The notes beneath the pieces were generated by a model. That model worked only from the letters and a program-made list of their open reading frames with translations, did no database searches and had not been told where the DNA came from. A DNA stretch of 64,000 nucleotides from contig DAOTCE010000025.1 of assembly GCA_035452965.1 (NCBI GenBank), forward strand, positions 12,097 to 76,096, read 5' to 3'. A program made the translations under genes and the position numbers. Positions 18,542 to 27,086 of this stretch are shown here, one piece after another (positions within the stretch are counted from its first letter, which is position 1; each line of letters starts with the position of its first letter). Source of the DNA: Candidatus Paceibacterota bacterium. Lineage in GTDB: Bacteria; Verrucomicrobiota; Verrucomicrobiia; Limisphaerales; UBA8199.

Positions 18542-18898
18542 ATGTCGAAGATTACTATTGTAGATCTGGAAGTGCATTATTGTGTCGGCGTGACCGATGA
18601 GGAACGCGCCGAGCCGCAGCGCCTGCTGCTGACGGTGGATATGAACTTTGATTTCTCCTCCGCCGCGGTGAGCGACCGCATCGAGCGAACGATCAACTAC
18701 CAGACCGTCGCGGAGGACATGCTGAAATTCGGCGAGGGCCGGAGCTGGAAGCTGGTGGAGCGGGTGGTGGACAATATCGCCGACCGGATTCTGGCCGAGT
18801 ACAAGCCCCAGGCGGTGCTTGTGGAAATCAAGAAGTTCTCCATTCCCCAGGCGCGGTTCATTTCGGTCAGCACTGGCAAGACGCGCACGCCGGGCTGA
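18542..18898 (+). CDS. folB: Dihydroneopterin aldolase
   Basis: 118 residues, the usual FolB length. It converts 7,8-dihydroneopterin to 6-hydroxymethyl-dihydropterin in folate synthesis. Family features are the start ITIVDLEVHYCVGVTDEER, the conserved Tyr and Glu of INYQTVAEDML and the VEIKKFSIPQA strand (family usually V.K P.A). It follows the HAD-Nudix gene by 10 nt, so the two are very likely one operon. folP and folK are not in the window. Confidence 0.9.
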   Translation: MSKITIVDLEVHYCVGVTDEERAEPQRLLLTVDMNFDFSSAAVSDRIERTINYQTVAEDMLKFGEGRSWKLVERVVDNIADRILAEYKPQAVLVEIKKFSIPQARFISVSTGKTRTPG

Positions 18899-18916
18899 GG
18901 CGCAGCCGGCTCAGCC
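18893..18916. terminator. Hairpin spanning both stop codons of convergent genes
   Basis: GGCTGAG (18893-18899) pairs with CTCAGCC (18910-18916) over a 10-nt loop. It overlaps the folB TGA and the stop of the convergent CBS gene. There is no T-run, so termination is only plausible. Confidence 0.35.
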
Positions 18917-19357
18917 GGGCACGCCGGTGATGTAGGTTTGCAATTGGCTGATGGTGGTGTGCTGTGCCGAGATGATCCAGTTGACGAGGTCCCCAATCGA
19001 GACAACACCGATTATCTTGTCGCCTTCCAGGACCGGCAAGTGGCGGACGTGGTGATCGGTCATCAGCCGCATGCATTCCTCGACGGTGTGGGCGGGGCTG
19101 ACGTGGATGACATGGCTGGAAAGGACCTCCTTCACCGCCGTTGTCTTGGAGGATTTGCCCTTGAGCACCACTTTGCGCGTATAGTCCCGCTCCGAGATGA
19201 TGCCCACCAACTTGTCATTCTCTGTCACCAGGACCGCCCCGACGTTCTTGTCGGCCATCAGTTGAATTGCCTCGAAGACGGTGGCGTCCGGCGTGGTGGA
19301 CCAGGCGGCGTTGCCTTTGCGGCTTAGTATTTCGCTGATCGTGCTGTTAGGATTCAT
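18911..19357 (-). CDS. Paired CBS-domain protein
   Basis: 148 residues made almost entirely of two CBS motifs (about residues 10-68 and 75-135; ADKNVGAVLVTENDKLVGIISERDYTRKV and TDHHVRHLPVLEGDKIIGVVSIGDLV). Such stand-alone Bateman modules bind adenosine nucleotides and can regulate partners in trans. No enzymatic domain is attached. The partner is unknown. The ISERDYTRKVVLKG segment is typical of the single Bateman-module family of Proteobacteria and Verrucomicrobia. Confidence 0.9.
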   Translation of the reverse strand: MNPNSTISEILSRKGNAAWSTTPDATVFEAIQLMADKNVGAVLVTENDKLVGIISERDYTRKVVLKGKSSKTTAVKEVLSSHVIHVSPAHTVEECMRLMTDHHVRHLPVLEGDKIIGVVSIGDLVNWIISAQHTTISQLQTYITGVPG

Positions 19358-19411
19358 GGCTGAAATAGCATATCACGCCTGGGCGCGATTGGCAGCAGAA
19401 TTCTCGCGCCT

Positions 19412-20188
19412 TCAGCGGAGGAACTGCTCGTAGAAGGTCACGGCGGCCAGGGTGAAACCGATGAGGGTAATGATCTGCCGCACGCGCTGCTGCGAAATCT
19501 GCTGGGCGTAATGGGAGCCGAGGAAGTAGCCCAGCAGCGCCCCCGCGGTCATGACGCCGGCCTTGGGCCAGTGAATCAGGCCGGCCCAGATGAACCAGCC
19601 GGCGGCAACCAGATTGATGAGTGAAGCGAGGATGGTCTTGAGCGTGTTCATCTCGTGGATGTTGCTCAGGCCGATGAAACCTAGCGACGCAAGCATCAGG
19701 ATGCCGATGCCTGCGCCGAAGTAGCCGCCGTAAACGGCCACGCCAAGCTGGAACAGGATCGCGCCCCAAACCGCTTGATGCGTTTCGCCGGGGGTGGTCT
19801 GGCGGTCAAGATTGGCGAACCGGCGGAAGGTGCCTTGGGCCAGGAACAGCAAAGTGGCAAACAAGATCAGGAAAGGCACCAGCATGGAGAAGGTCTTGTT
19901 GCTGGTGCAGGTAAGCAGGACGGCGCCAACCAGTCCCCCCAACACGCTGACGGGCGCAAAGCGCCACAACCAGGGCCTGACCGGCGTCAGGTGCTTCCGG
20001 TAACCGTAAATGCCGCCCGAGGTGCCGATGACCAAAGCCAGGGTGCTGGTGGCATTGGCGACGACCGGCGGAGTGCCGAACAACAGCAACGCCGGAAAGG
20101 TGATCAGCGTTCCGCCCCCGGCCACGGCGTTGATCGCCCCGCCCGCAATTGCGGCGATCATCAGGCCCAGGATTTCAGTCACCGTCAT
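19412..20188 (-). CDS. TauE/SafE-family sulfite/organic anion permease
   Basis: 258 residues with about eight transmembrane segments. The N-terminal repeat GLMIAAIAGGAINAVAGGG and the matching second-half repeat GVAVYGGYFGAGIGILML are the duplicated signature of the TauE/SafE family, which moves sulfite, sulfoacetate or similar anions across the inner membrane. No sulfur-metabolism gene adjoins it, so the substrate is open. The inverted repeat at 20258 lies just upstream. Confidence 0.88.
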   Translation of the reverse strand: MTVTEILGLMIAAIAGGAINAVAGGGTLITFPALLLFGTPPVVANATSTLALVIGTSGGIYGYRKHLTPVRPWLWRFAPVSVLGGLVGAVLLTCTSNKTFSMLVPFLILFATLLFLAQGTFRRFANLDRQTTPGETHQAVWGAILFQLGVAVYGGYFGAGIGILMLASLGFIGLSNIHEMNTLKTILASLINLVAAGWFIWAGLIHWPKAGVMTAGALLGYFLGSHYAQQISQQRVRQIITLIGFTLAAVTFYEQFLR

Positions 20189-20257
20189 CTTCGGCGGGCG
20201 AAGATAGAGGGGGACGGCCTTAACTCAAGCCCAACCTGCTGCTCGACGATTTCAGGT

Positions 20258-20365
20258 AGCGCGTGTGCATGAAGCTGCCGGAGGCGCGCGGGTATCTTGC
20301 CCGCTTTGCGGATTACGGGCCAGGCGAGCGGGCAAGATGTCCGCGCGCCTTCATGCATACGCGCT
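20258..20365. repeat. Dispersed inverted repeat, copy 2 (MITE/REP-like)
   Basis: A 108-bp element with the same architecture as 1774-1879: AGCGCGTGTGCATGAAG at the left and its complement ending GCATACGCGCT at the right, with GGCGCGCGG and TGCCCGCT core arms and the same extra AAGCTGCC bases in the left arm. The two copies differ at scattered positions. It fills the 180-bp spacer between the SDR gene stop and the TauE gene start. Confidence 0.8.
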
Positions 20366-20370
20366 GGATT

Positions 20371-21171
20371 TCAGGCTGGGCGGCGATGGACCTTGTGCAC
20401 GGCCGCCTGATCGGTGGGCTTCACGAGCAGTTCGTCAATGTTGACGCGCGGTGGCCGGCTCGCGACCCAGACGAGGATCTCGGCGATGTCTTCGGCGGTG
20501 AGAGGGTGTGTGCCCTCATAGACCTTCCTCGCGCGGGATGCGTCGCCTTTAAAGCGGACGAGGGAGAACTCGGTCTCGGCCAGGCCGGGATCAACGGTGC
20601 AGACGCGGATGCCGGTGCCGTTGAGTTCGAGTCGCAGCGCGCGGGTGATCTGAAGTTCGCCTGCCTTGGCGGCGCAGTAGGCGGCGCCGCCTTCATAGGC
20701 GACATGGCCGGCCACGGAGCCGATATTGATGATAGAGCTGCCCGGGTTGCTCAGCATAAGCGGCAACGCGGCGCGGGTCATGCGCAGGACGCCCAGGAGA
20801 TTGGCCTGGAGCATGGTCTCCCAATCCGCATCTTTGCCCTGGGCCACGGGATCCAGGCCATGCGCGCCACCGGCGTTGTTGATAAGGACATCCAGACGGG
20901 CGTCGGAGGGTTGGCGAAGGGAAATGGTTTGGCGCGCCCATTTCACGAAGTCGTCCACGCTGGGGGTTTGGCTGACGTCGAGGGCGTGGAAGTGCGCACC
21001 GGCGGCGCCAGCTCGGCGGGCTTCCTGGGCCACTTGTTGGAGACGGTCGAGCCGCCGGGCGCCGAGCAGGAGGTTACAGCCTTCGGCGCCGAAGGCACTT
21101 GCCGCCGCGGCGCCGAAGCCGCTGGACGCGCCGGTGATCAGAATCCATTTGCCTGTGAGTGGTGAGGTCAT
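20371..21171 (-). CDS. Short-chain dehydrogenase/reductase (YdfG-like)
   Basis: 266 residues. A Rossmann nucleotide-binding motif TGASSGFG near residue 14 is followed by NNAGGAH, the catalytic Ser in SSIINIGS and the Tyr-Lys pair in AYCAAKAG. The C-terminal half (VDPGLAETEFSLVRFKGD) resembles YdfG-type 3-hydroxy acid/serine dehydrogenases that use NADP. The physiological substrate cannot be told. The stop lies six bases from the inverted repeat. Confidence 0.9.
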   Translation of the reverse strand: MTSPLTGKWILITGASSGFGAAAASAFGAEGCNLLLGARRLDRLQQVAQEARRAGAAGAHFHALDVSQTPSVDDFVKWARQTISLRQPSDARLDVLINNAGGAHGLDPVAQGKDADWETMLQANLLGVLRMTRAALPLMLSNPGSSIINIGSVAGHVAYEGGAAYCAAKAGELQITRALRLELNGTGIRVCTVDPGLAETEFSLVRFKGDASRARKVYEGTHPLTAEDIAEILVWVASRPPRVNIDELLVKPTDQAAVHKVHRRPA

Positions 21172-21201
21172 GCAGAAGTTGTGGTGTCCGGCAGGGGCGG
21201 T

Positions 21202-21522
21202 TCAGTGGGTGGTTATGTACCACGCCCAGAGGGCAAGAGACAGCACTGGGATCAGGCCGCCGACTGCCCCGCCCACCATCTCCGCCGAGCGAGAATTGAG
21301 CTTCTCTCCCAGCCGGGGGCCGATCTGGCCACCGAGCACCCAGCCGATTGCCCCGCAGAGGAAGAAGCTCAACAGCCCGAGTATTGGCGTGCTGAACAGT
21401 AGAGCGAGGTTATGCCAGAGAAATGCCCGCACGAGGCCGATGGCGAACAGGCCGCCGATCGAGCCAACGATCGCCCCGATTAACGCGCTCAATCTATATT
21501 CACGCTGCGGAGGCTCGTTCAT
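21202..21522 (-). CDS. Unknown small membrane protein
   Basis: About 106 residues from the ATG at 21522 (MNEPPQREYRLSALIG); an earlier in-frame ATG at 21570 would add a Cys-rich leader that looks non-coding. It has about three Gly/Ala-rich hydrophobic segments with GXXXG spacing (IGAIVGSIGGLFAIGL; GAIGWVLGGQIG). The family is not recognised. It lies 30 bp upstream of the SDR gene on the same strand and may share its transcript. Confidence 0.6.
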   Translation of the reverse strand: MNEPPQREYRLSALIGAIVGSIGGLFAIGLVRAFLWHNLALLFSTPILGLLSFFLCGAIGWVLGGQIGPRLGEKLNSRSAEMVGGAVGGLIPVLSLALWAWYITTH

Positions 21523-21616
21523 TTGCAGGGGAGAGCATTTCACAGGCGGTGAGCAATTGCAACGCCGCAAGAATGCAGTTGTCGGCCTGGAGGAGGCAGG
21601 GTTAAATGGGGAATCT

Positions 21617-24040
21617 ATGATGAAAGCTGCGCGTTGCCTGGCTGCCGGTCAGTGGTGCTTGTCCCTTCTTCTCATATCGTGTCTGGTGTCATGCAAGAGC
21701 GCGACACCTCCCCGGAATGAACCGTTGTCGCAGAGCGCCCCGCCAGCAAAGGCCGCGGCGCCGTCGTTCCGTGAGGACAAACTGGCCGAGATGGACGCGG
21801 CCATAACCCGGGCTATCGCGGACAAGAAATGCCCGGGCGGCGTCCTTTGGCTCGAGCATGGGGCGGCGAACTATCACAAGGCTTACGGCCAACGCGCGCT
21901 GGTGCCCGCGCCCGAGCCGATGACCGAGGACACGATTTTCGACGCCGCGTCGCTGACGAAGGTGGTGGCGTGCACCCCGGCAATGATGCTGCTGGTCGAA
22001 CGCGGTTTGGTGAATCTCGATGAGCGTGTGCAGGCCTACATTCCGGAGTTCACGGGCGACGGCAAGGAGAACATCACCGTGCGGCAGTTGATGACGCATA
22101 CGTCGGGGCTGCGTGGAGATATCGAGACCAGGACCGACTGGCGCGGGCAGCCGGCGGCAATTGAGAAAGCCTGCGCCGAGAAGCTGCAAAGCAGCCCGGG
22201 CACGGCGTTCCGCTATAGCGATATCAACTTCTTCCTGCTCGGGGAGATTGTGCAACGGGTGAGCCATCAGCCCCTGGAGAAGTTTGTGGCGCAGGAGGTG
22301 TATCGTCCGCTGGGGATGGTGGATACGGGTTACCTGCCGTCAGCCGACAAGCTGTCGCGGATAGCCCCCACCGAAGTGGTGCAGGGCAAGCCTTACCGGG
22401 GCACGGTGCATGACCCGACGGCGCGCAAGATGGGCGGCGTGGCGGGCCACGCGGGCTTGTTCACGACGGCGGCAGACCTGGCGCGCTACGCCCGAATGCT
22501 GCTCAACCGCGGTTCGCTGGACGGGGTGCGCATTTTCAAGCCAGAAACGGTGGACTTGATGACCAGCGTCCAGACGCCGGAGTCACTGACGGTGCGGCGC
22601 GGGCTGGGGTGGGACATTGGTTCAGGCTACAGCGGCCCGCGCGGGAAGCTGTTCCCCATTGGATCGTATGGGCACACCGGCTGGACCGGCACTTCGATCT
22701 GGATTGACCCGTTTTCGCAGTCTTTCGTCATCTTCCTGTCCAACCGCAATCATCCGGATGAGAATGGGAACGTGAGCGCGCTGCGGGCAGGCCTTGGGAC
22801 GCTCGCCGCAGAGGCGATCGAGGATTTCAACTTTGCCTACGTGCCGGGCGCTCTGGGGCCGGCGCCGGACGTGGAAGCGGGGGCGGGGCGGGACCGGGTC
22901 GAGGCGAAGGTGACGCAGCTCAAGACGCTCAATGGGATTGACGTGCTCGTGCGGCAGAAGTTCGCCCCGCTCCAGGGGCTGCGTCTGGGGCTGATCACCA
23001 ACCACACCGGCGAGGACCGGGACAGGAACCCGACGATTGACTTGTTGAAGAACGCGGCTGGGGTGCAGTTGAAGGCGCTGTTCAGCCCGGAGCACGGCAT
23101 CCGCGGTACCGCGGACGAAAAGCTGGGCGACGGCGTGGATGAGAAGACAGGACTGCCCATCTTTAGCCTTTACGGCCAGCGATCGAAGCCGACGCCGGAG
23201 CAACTCAAAGACCTGGATGCCCTGGTGTTCGACATTCAGGATATTGGCTGCCGGTTCTACACCTACACTGCCACAATGGGCCTGACCCTCGAGGCGGCGG
23301 GCGAGAACGGGAAGAAGTACTTCGTGCTGGATCGCGTCAACCCGATCAACGCCACGACCGTAGATGGGCCGGTGCGGCTGGGCAAGGAGACCTTCGTGGC
23401 TCATCACGAAGTGCCGTTGCGCTATGGGATGACCATTGGCGAACTGGCACGGATGTGCAATGTCGAGCACAACTGCAAGGCCGACCTGACGGTCATCCAG
23501 GTGGAGAATTGGCAGCGCGATATGTGGTTCGACCAGACAGGCCTGCCTTGGACCAATCCCTCGCCCAACATGCGCAACTTGACTGAAGCGATCCTCTATC
23601 CGGGCGTTGGCCTGCTGGAGAGCGCGCTGTCGGTAGGGCGGGGAACGGACACACCGTTCGAAGTGATTGGGGCGCCCTACGCTGATGATGTGCGGTTGGC
23701 CGGGGTGCTCAACGAAGCCGGGCTGCCGGGCGTGCGCTTCGTGCCCATCCAGTTCACGCCGACCTTCAGCGTTCACAAAGGCAAGCTCTGCAAAGGAGTT
23801 TACATCCTGCTCACCGATCGCGATCAGTGCAGCGTCGTGGACGTGGGCCTGTTGATGGCGCAGACGCTGTTTCGTCTTTACCCGAAGGATTTCAATCCCG
23901 ACAAGATCAGCCACCTGCTGCTGCATCCGCCCACAATGGAGGCGATCAAGGCGGACAAGCCGCTCAAAGAGATTCGCGCCCTGTGGCAGAAGGACCTTGA
24001 CGAGTTCCAACAACGCCGGGCAAAGTACCTGATCTATTAG
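21617..24040 (+). CDS. Lipoprotein fusing a class C-type serine hydrolase to NamZ (DUF1343) exo-muramidase
   Basis: 807 residues. A lipoprotein signal (LLISCLVSC, lipobox Cys near residue 26) is followed by a beta-lactamase-fold hydrolase with S-x-x-K in ASLTKVV (about residue 111), YSD in FRYSDINF and the third motif HTG in YGHTGWTG. From about residue 436 a DUF1343/NamZ domain follows (GLRLGLITNHTGEDRD; FSPEHGIRG; FDIQDIGCRFYTY). NamZ enzymes remove N-acetylmuramic acid from the non-reducing ends of peptidoglycan chains, and the serine hydrolase half may cut amide or ester bonds of the same material. An outer-membrane-anchored muropeptide recycling enzyme is therefore likely. The start at 21617 was chosen because the signal peptide begins there; the frame is open upstream to 20726. 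Confidence 0.9.
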   Translation: MMKAARCLAAGQWCLSLLLISCLVSCKSATPPRNEPLSQSAPPAKAAAPSFREDKLAEMDAAITRAIADKKCPGGVLWLEHGAANYHKAYGQRALVPAPEPMTEDTIFDAASLTKVVACTPAMMLLVERGLVNLDERVQAYIPEFTGDGKENITVRQLMTHTSGLRGDIETRTDWRGQPAAIEKACAEKLQSSPGTAFRYSDINFFLLGEIVQRVSHQPLEKFVAQEVYRPLGMVDTGYLPSADKLSRIAPTEVVQGKPYRGTVHDPTARKMGGVAGHAGLFTTAADLARYARMLLNRGSLDGVRIFKPETVDLMTSVQTPESLTVRRGLGWDIGSGYSGPRGKLFPIGSYGHTGWTGTSIWIDPFSQSFVIFLSNRNHPDENGNVSALRAGLGTLAAEAIEDFNFAYVPGALGPAPDVEAGAGRDRVEAKVTQLKTLNGIDVLVRQKFAPLQGLRLGLITNHTGEDRDRNPTIDLLKNAAGVQLKALFSPEHGIRGTADEKLGDGVDEKTGLPIFSLYGQRSKPTPEQLKDLDALVFDIQDIGCRFYTYTATMGLTLEAAGENGKKYFVLDRVNPINATTVDGPVRLGKETFVAHHEVPLRYGMTIGELARMCNVEHNCKADLTVIQVENWQRDMWFDQTGLPWTNPSPNMRNLTEAILYPGVGLLESALSVGRGTDTPFEVIGAPYADDVRLAGVLNEAGLPGVRFVPIQFTPTFSVHKGKLCKGVYILLTDRDQCSVVDVGLLMAQTLFRLYPKDFNPDKISHLLLHPPTMEAIKADKPLKEIRALWQKDLDEFQQRRAKYLIY

Positions 24041-24240
24041 CAGCAAGTCCCCGGCGACTTCGGAGCCGTTTCACCCGCCCGCTGGGGCGGAGCGGCGGGG
24101 CGTTCATTGTTAAGCAAGAAGCAGCGCTTGGAGATTCTGCAAGTCTGCGGTGCTCCCCCTTTCCAATTGCTCGGCCATGGCCAGGCTGATTCGTGTTTGT
24201 GCGGTCCTCGGCGCGCAAGATGTGGACGGCATGACGCGCC
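24041..24240. other. Intergenic 200 bp between convergent genes
   Basis: No gene, repeat or convincing terminator is visible between the NamZ fusion gene and the convergent small membrane-anchored protein. Confidence 0.5.
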
Positions 24241-24717
24241 TTACCTGGCGGGCTCTGAGGTGGCCGGCATTGCTGTGGCGCGGGGAAGGGTGATTGTGCT
24301 GTTGGTCTGCCAGGCGTGTTCCTGGCGGTCGAGGATGAGGGTTCGGGGGAGCAATTCAATCTCATGCCCGAAGAGTTGGAGTGTGACGGTGCCCGGCAGG
24401 AAGGTTGTGTCCAGGAAGACGCATTTGCCGAAGGGGAGGTCGTAGGGCACAGGTTGTGGTTGGGCGAAGAGGTGTGTGGTGGAGTTTGTAGAGCGCGGGC
24501 GGGTTTCCCCTGCGAAATGTATCTGGACGTTGGTGATGGCGAGCTTGGGGTGGTTGATCACGATGGCCGGGGCGCCGGTGGCGGTGCGGGTGAAAGTGAC
24601 CTGCCAGGGGCCTTTCCGGGTGCGCCGATACTCAATGCTCTGGTAGATGAGAATGTAGCCAGCCAGCGCGAGCAAGAACGCAATCAAGAGGTGCTTGAGG
24701 ACGCCTTGTGGTTTCAT
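24241..24717 (-). CDS. Membrane-anchored protein of unknown function
   Basis: About 158 residues from the ATG at 24717. One N-terminal transmembrane helix (LLIAFLLALAGYILIY) is followed by a probable periplasmic beta-rich domain (WQVTFTRTATGAPAIVINHPKL; LPGTVTLQLFGHEIELLPR). I do not recognise the family. An in-frame start 27 codons upstream (24798) is rejected because the membrane anchor would be pushed inward by an unrelated leader. Confidence 0.65.
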   Translation of the reverse strand: MKPQGVLKHLLIAFLLALAGYILIYQSIEYRRTRKGPWQVTFTRTATGAPAIVINHPKLAITNVQIHFAGETRPRSTNSTTHLFAQPQPVPYDLPFGKCVFLDTTFLPGTVTLQLFGHEIELLPRTLILDRQEHAWQTNSTITLPRATAMPATSEPAR

Positions 24718-24953
24718 CGGCGATTCCAGCGTGGTTGGATCGAGCGCCACTGTCAAGCGCTCGACACAGGCGATCAAGATAAGTTGGAACGGTCTCACCG
24801 GGCAGGGGGACTGAAGGCCTGCGTCACAAGCCGTGCGTATTCGGCCACAACCACCGACAGGCTCTCAGGTTTTCGGCTCCGCCCGCCCTCCAAGCCTGAG
24901 GCGCTCCATGCCCATTCCGGCTATGGCGTTGGGACGGTGTCAATCCGGCGAGA

Positions 24954-25003
24954 CCCCGGTGTGGTTCCCATGGGGGTCGGCCCCCATGGGAACCACACCG
25001 GGG
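24954..25003. repeat. Perfect palindrome, copy A of the CCCATGGG family
   Basis: Two 23-bp arms (CCCCGGTGTGGTTCCCATGG plus GGG) form a perfect inverted repeat around a TCGG loop. The core GTGTGGTTCCCATGGGG is shared with 49073-49120. The surrounding 24800-25250 holds no gene; an unrelated hairpin GCCCGA/TCGGGC lies near 25273. Confidence 0.9.
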
Positions 25004-25420
25004 TATAACGGGTTTCACAGCGTTGTCGCTCCGGGGAGGCTATTCGGTCCTGGAATAGGGGACTGTAATGGCTGATTGTGCTACAAAGTCTTGGTCGCAG
25101 AGGGGAGCCAGGGTGGAGGGAATGTGACATGACATGCGGTGCCCCTATGGTACCGGGGCGGTACGCCACTGGTTAGTCAGTGGTGAGCCGGCAGCCCTGG
25201 AAAGACTGGAGATGGTCACCAGACGTATCTCCCTGTTGCCATAGTCTATCCTGCCTGAGGGTGTCGGCGGCAGGCCCGACACGAGTTCGGGCTACTACTT
25301 GTATCCGCGAGTTCATGGCAGATAGCGCGGGATTTGTGAGTTGGGGCGGGCGCTGAAATGGGGCTGGCGGCGGTGAAAAAAGCCTGTTTAGAGGAGTGTT
25401 AATTTTTTTGAAAATACCTA

Positions 25421-25448
25421 TTGCGCTCAAAATTGAGTCTGCTATATT
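25421..25448 (+). promoter_or_regulatory. Predicted sigma-70 promoter of the ribosomal protein operon
   Basis: TTGCGC (-35, 25421-25426) and TATATT (-10, 25443-25448) are separated by 16 nt, with a TGC extension directly before the -10. The A/T-rich tract just upstream (AATTTTTTTGAAAATA) could act as an UP element. It lies about 130 nt ahead of rplB and is the only good promoter sequence in this spacer. Confidence 0.65.
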
Positions 25449-25576
25449 CGCCGCTCCGTTTGGCCCAAGTGGGCCCGGACAGCATAACCTGCGGAACCGA
25501 TAACTGACCGCCCATCTGGGGGCAGGATTAATGGCTTCGCACTCCAAGTAGCTGACTTGGGAAACGTTGTTGATTT
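25449..25576 (+). promoter_or_regulatory. Structured leader of rplB
   Basis: The leader contains a small hairpin GGCCCA/TGGGCC (25462-25475) and, 16 nt before the start codon, CCAAGT/ACTTGG (25544-25560) around a 5-nt loop. No Shine-Dalgarno sequence is visible before ATG 25577. A hairpin that close to the start may serve autoregulation by a ribosomal protein; this is inference. Confidence 0.35.
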
Positions 25577-26431
25577 ATGCCAGTACATACATTGAGACCG
25601 CTGACGCCGTCATCGCGCTACATCGCGTATGCGGACTTCAGCGACATTACGAAGACCAGGCCGGAGCGGCACCTGGTCGAGACGCGCAAGCGTACGGGCG
25701 GGCGTAATGTGTATGGTCGGGTGACGGCTCGCGGCATTGGGGGCGGTCACAAGCAAAAGATCCGGTTGGTGGACTTTAAGCGCAGCAAGCACGGGGTCGA
25801 GGCGACGGTGAAGGCCATTGAATACGATCCGCGTCGGACAGCCCGGCTGGCGTTGCTGGAGTATAAGGATGGGGAGAAGTGTTACATTATCGCTCCGGTC
25901 GGTCTGCAGGTTGGCGCGAAGCTGCTGAGCGGGCCGACAGCCCCTGCGGAATTGGGCAACAGCCTGCCGCTGCGAGGGGTTCCCGTTGGCGTGCCGATTC
26001 ATAATATTGAAGTTGTCCCGGGGCGGGGGGCGCAGATGGTGCGAACCGCAGGCGGCGCGGCGACGCTGATGTCGCGGGACGAAGGGTATGCGCAGATTCG
26101 GCTGCCATCGGGGGAGATCCGGCTCATCAACGAGAATTGCTACGCGACCATCGGCCAGGTCGGCAATACGGACCACGAAAACGTAATTCTCGGCAAGGCG
26201 GGGCGCTCGCGTCACTTGGGCATCCGGCCCATTAACCGCGGGGTTACGCGCAACCCGGTGGACCACCCGAATGGCGGCGGCGCGGGCAAGTCGAAATCCG
26301 GCGGCGGCTGGCAGCAGCTCACTTCGCCGTGGGGCTTGCTGGCGAAGGGCTACCGGACGCGCAACAAGAAGAAGTATTCGAACCGATTTATCCTGGTCCG
26401 GCGCGACGGACGGCCGATGAAACACAAGTAA
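25577..26431 (+). CDS. rplB: Ribosomal protein L2
   Basis: 284 residues, slightly longer than E. coli L2. The signature VDHPNGGGAGKS near residue 230 contains the conserved His region needed for peptidyl transfer, and GRNVYGRVTARGIGGGHKQ is typical of the N-terminus. It is the first gene of the operon here, whereas in the standard S10 order it follows rpsJ, rplC, rplD and rplW. Confidence 0.98.
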   Translation: MPVHTLRPLTPSSRYIAYADFSDITKTRPERHLVETRKRTGGRNVYGRVTARGIGGGHKQKIRLVDFKRSKHGVEATVKAIEYDPRRTARLALLEYKDGEKCYIIAPVGLQVGAKLLSGPTAPAELGNSLPLRGVPVGVPIHNIEVVPGRGAQMVRTAGGAATLMSRDEGYAQIRLPSGEIRLINENCYATIGQVGNTDHENVILGKAGRSRHLGIRPINRGVTRNPVDHPNGGGAGKSKSGGGWQQLTSPWGLLAKGYRTRNKKKYSNRFILVRRDGRPMKHK

Positions 26432-26443
26432 CTTTGACGCATT

Positions 26444-26725
26444 ATGGGACGCTCAATTAAGAAAGGCCCGTTCATTGACGGCCATTTGCTGGAGAAGATT
26501 ACCGAGGCAAAGGAGAGCAAGTCGAAGGCGCCGATCAAGACTTGGTCGCGACGCTCGATGATCACGCCCGATTTCGTGGGCCTGACGTTCAACGTGCACA
26601 ACGGCAAGATCTTTAACCCGGTGTTCGTGACCGAGAACATGGTGGGGCATCGGCTCGGCGAATTCTCGCTCACGCGGACATTCAAGAAACACGGCGCGCA
26701 TACCGCCAAGGCCGAAGCGAAGTAA
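26444..26725 (+). CDS. rpsS: Ribosomal protein S19
   Basis: 93 residues of normal length (MGRSIKKGPFIDGHLLEKI; KTWSRRSMITPDFVGLTF; VTENMVGHRLGEFSLTRTF). Binds 16S rRNA in the 30S head. It lies 12 nt after rplB with weak ribosome-binding sequence. Confidence 0.98.
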   Translation: MGRSIKKGPFIDGHLLEKITEAKESKSKAPIKTWSRRSMITPDFVGLTFNVHNGKIFNPVFVTENMVGHRLGEFSLTRTFKKHGAHTAKAEAK

Positions 26726-26729
26726 TTCT

Positions 26730-27083
26730 ATGGAAGTCCACGCCATAACCAAGAACGTGCGGATGTCCGCCCAGAAAATGCGCGAGGTGGTGCGCCAGAT
26801 TCAGGGATTGCCCGCGGCGCACGCCCAGGCCGTGCTGGCAGTGGTGCCGCGCAAGGGCGCCCGGTTTGTCGCCAAGACCCTCAAATCGGCGGTGGCCAAC
26901 GCCGAGGACTTGAAGGAGCATAAGAAAGAATATGCCGGGTTGAGAACCGACCGGCTGGTAATCAAGGAAGCGCTGGCCCAAGCCGCGTCCACTTTCAAAC
27001 GGTTTACGCCCAAGGCCCGAGGCTCCGCGGGGCCGATCCTGAAGCGCAATTGCCACATCAAGATTGTTTTGTCAGACGAATAA
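26730..27083 (+). CDS. rplV: Ribosomal protein L22
   Basis: 117 residues. The N-terminal AITKNVRMSAQKMREVVRQI and the C-terminal RAR-type loop region (AASTFKRFTPKARGSAGPI) that lines the exit tunnel are clear. It starts 4 nt after rpsS. Confidence 0.97.
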   Translation: MEVHAITKNVRMSAQKMREVVRQIQGLPAAHAQAVLAVVPRKGARFVAKTLKSAVANAEDLKEHKKEYAGLRTDRLVIKEALAQAASTFKRFTPKARGSAGPILKRNCHIKIVLSDE

Positions 27084-27086
27084 CCT

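Noticed and set aside
20726..21616. N-terminal extension of the serine hydrolase-NamZ frame
   Set aside because: The frame is open upstream but is opposite the SDR and small membrane protein genes; the lipoprotein signal at 21617 marks the real start.
22622..24046. A 474-codon minus frame opposite the NamZ domain
   Set aside because: NamZ motifs on the plus strand are unambiguous; the minus frame has shadow composition.
24316..25008. A 230-codon plus frame opposite the small membrane-anchored protein
   Set aside because: Runs through the palindrome and lacks any recognisable domain; the minus-strand gene has an N-terminal anchor and balanced composition.
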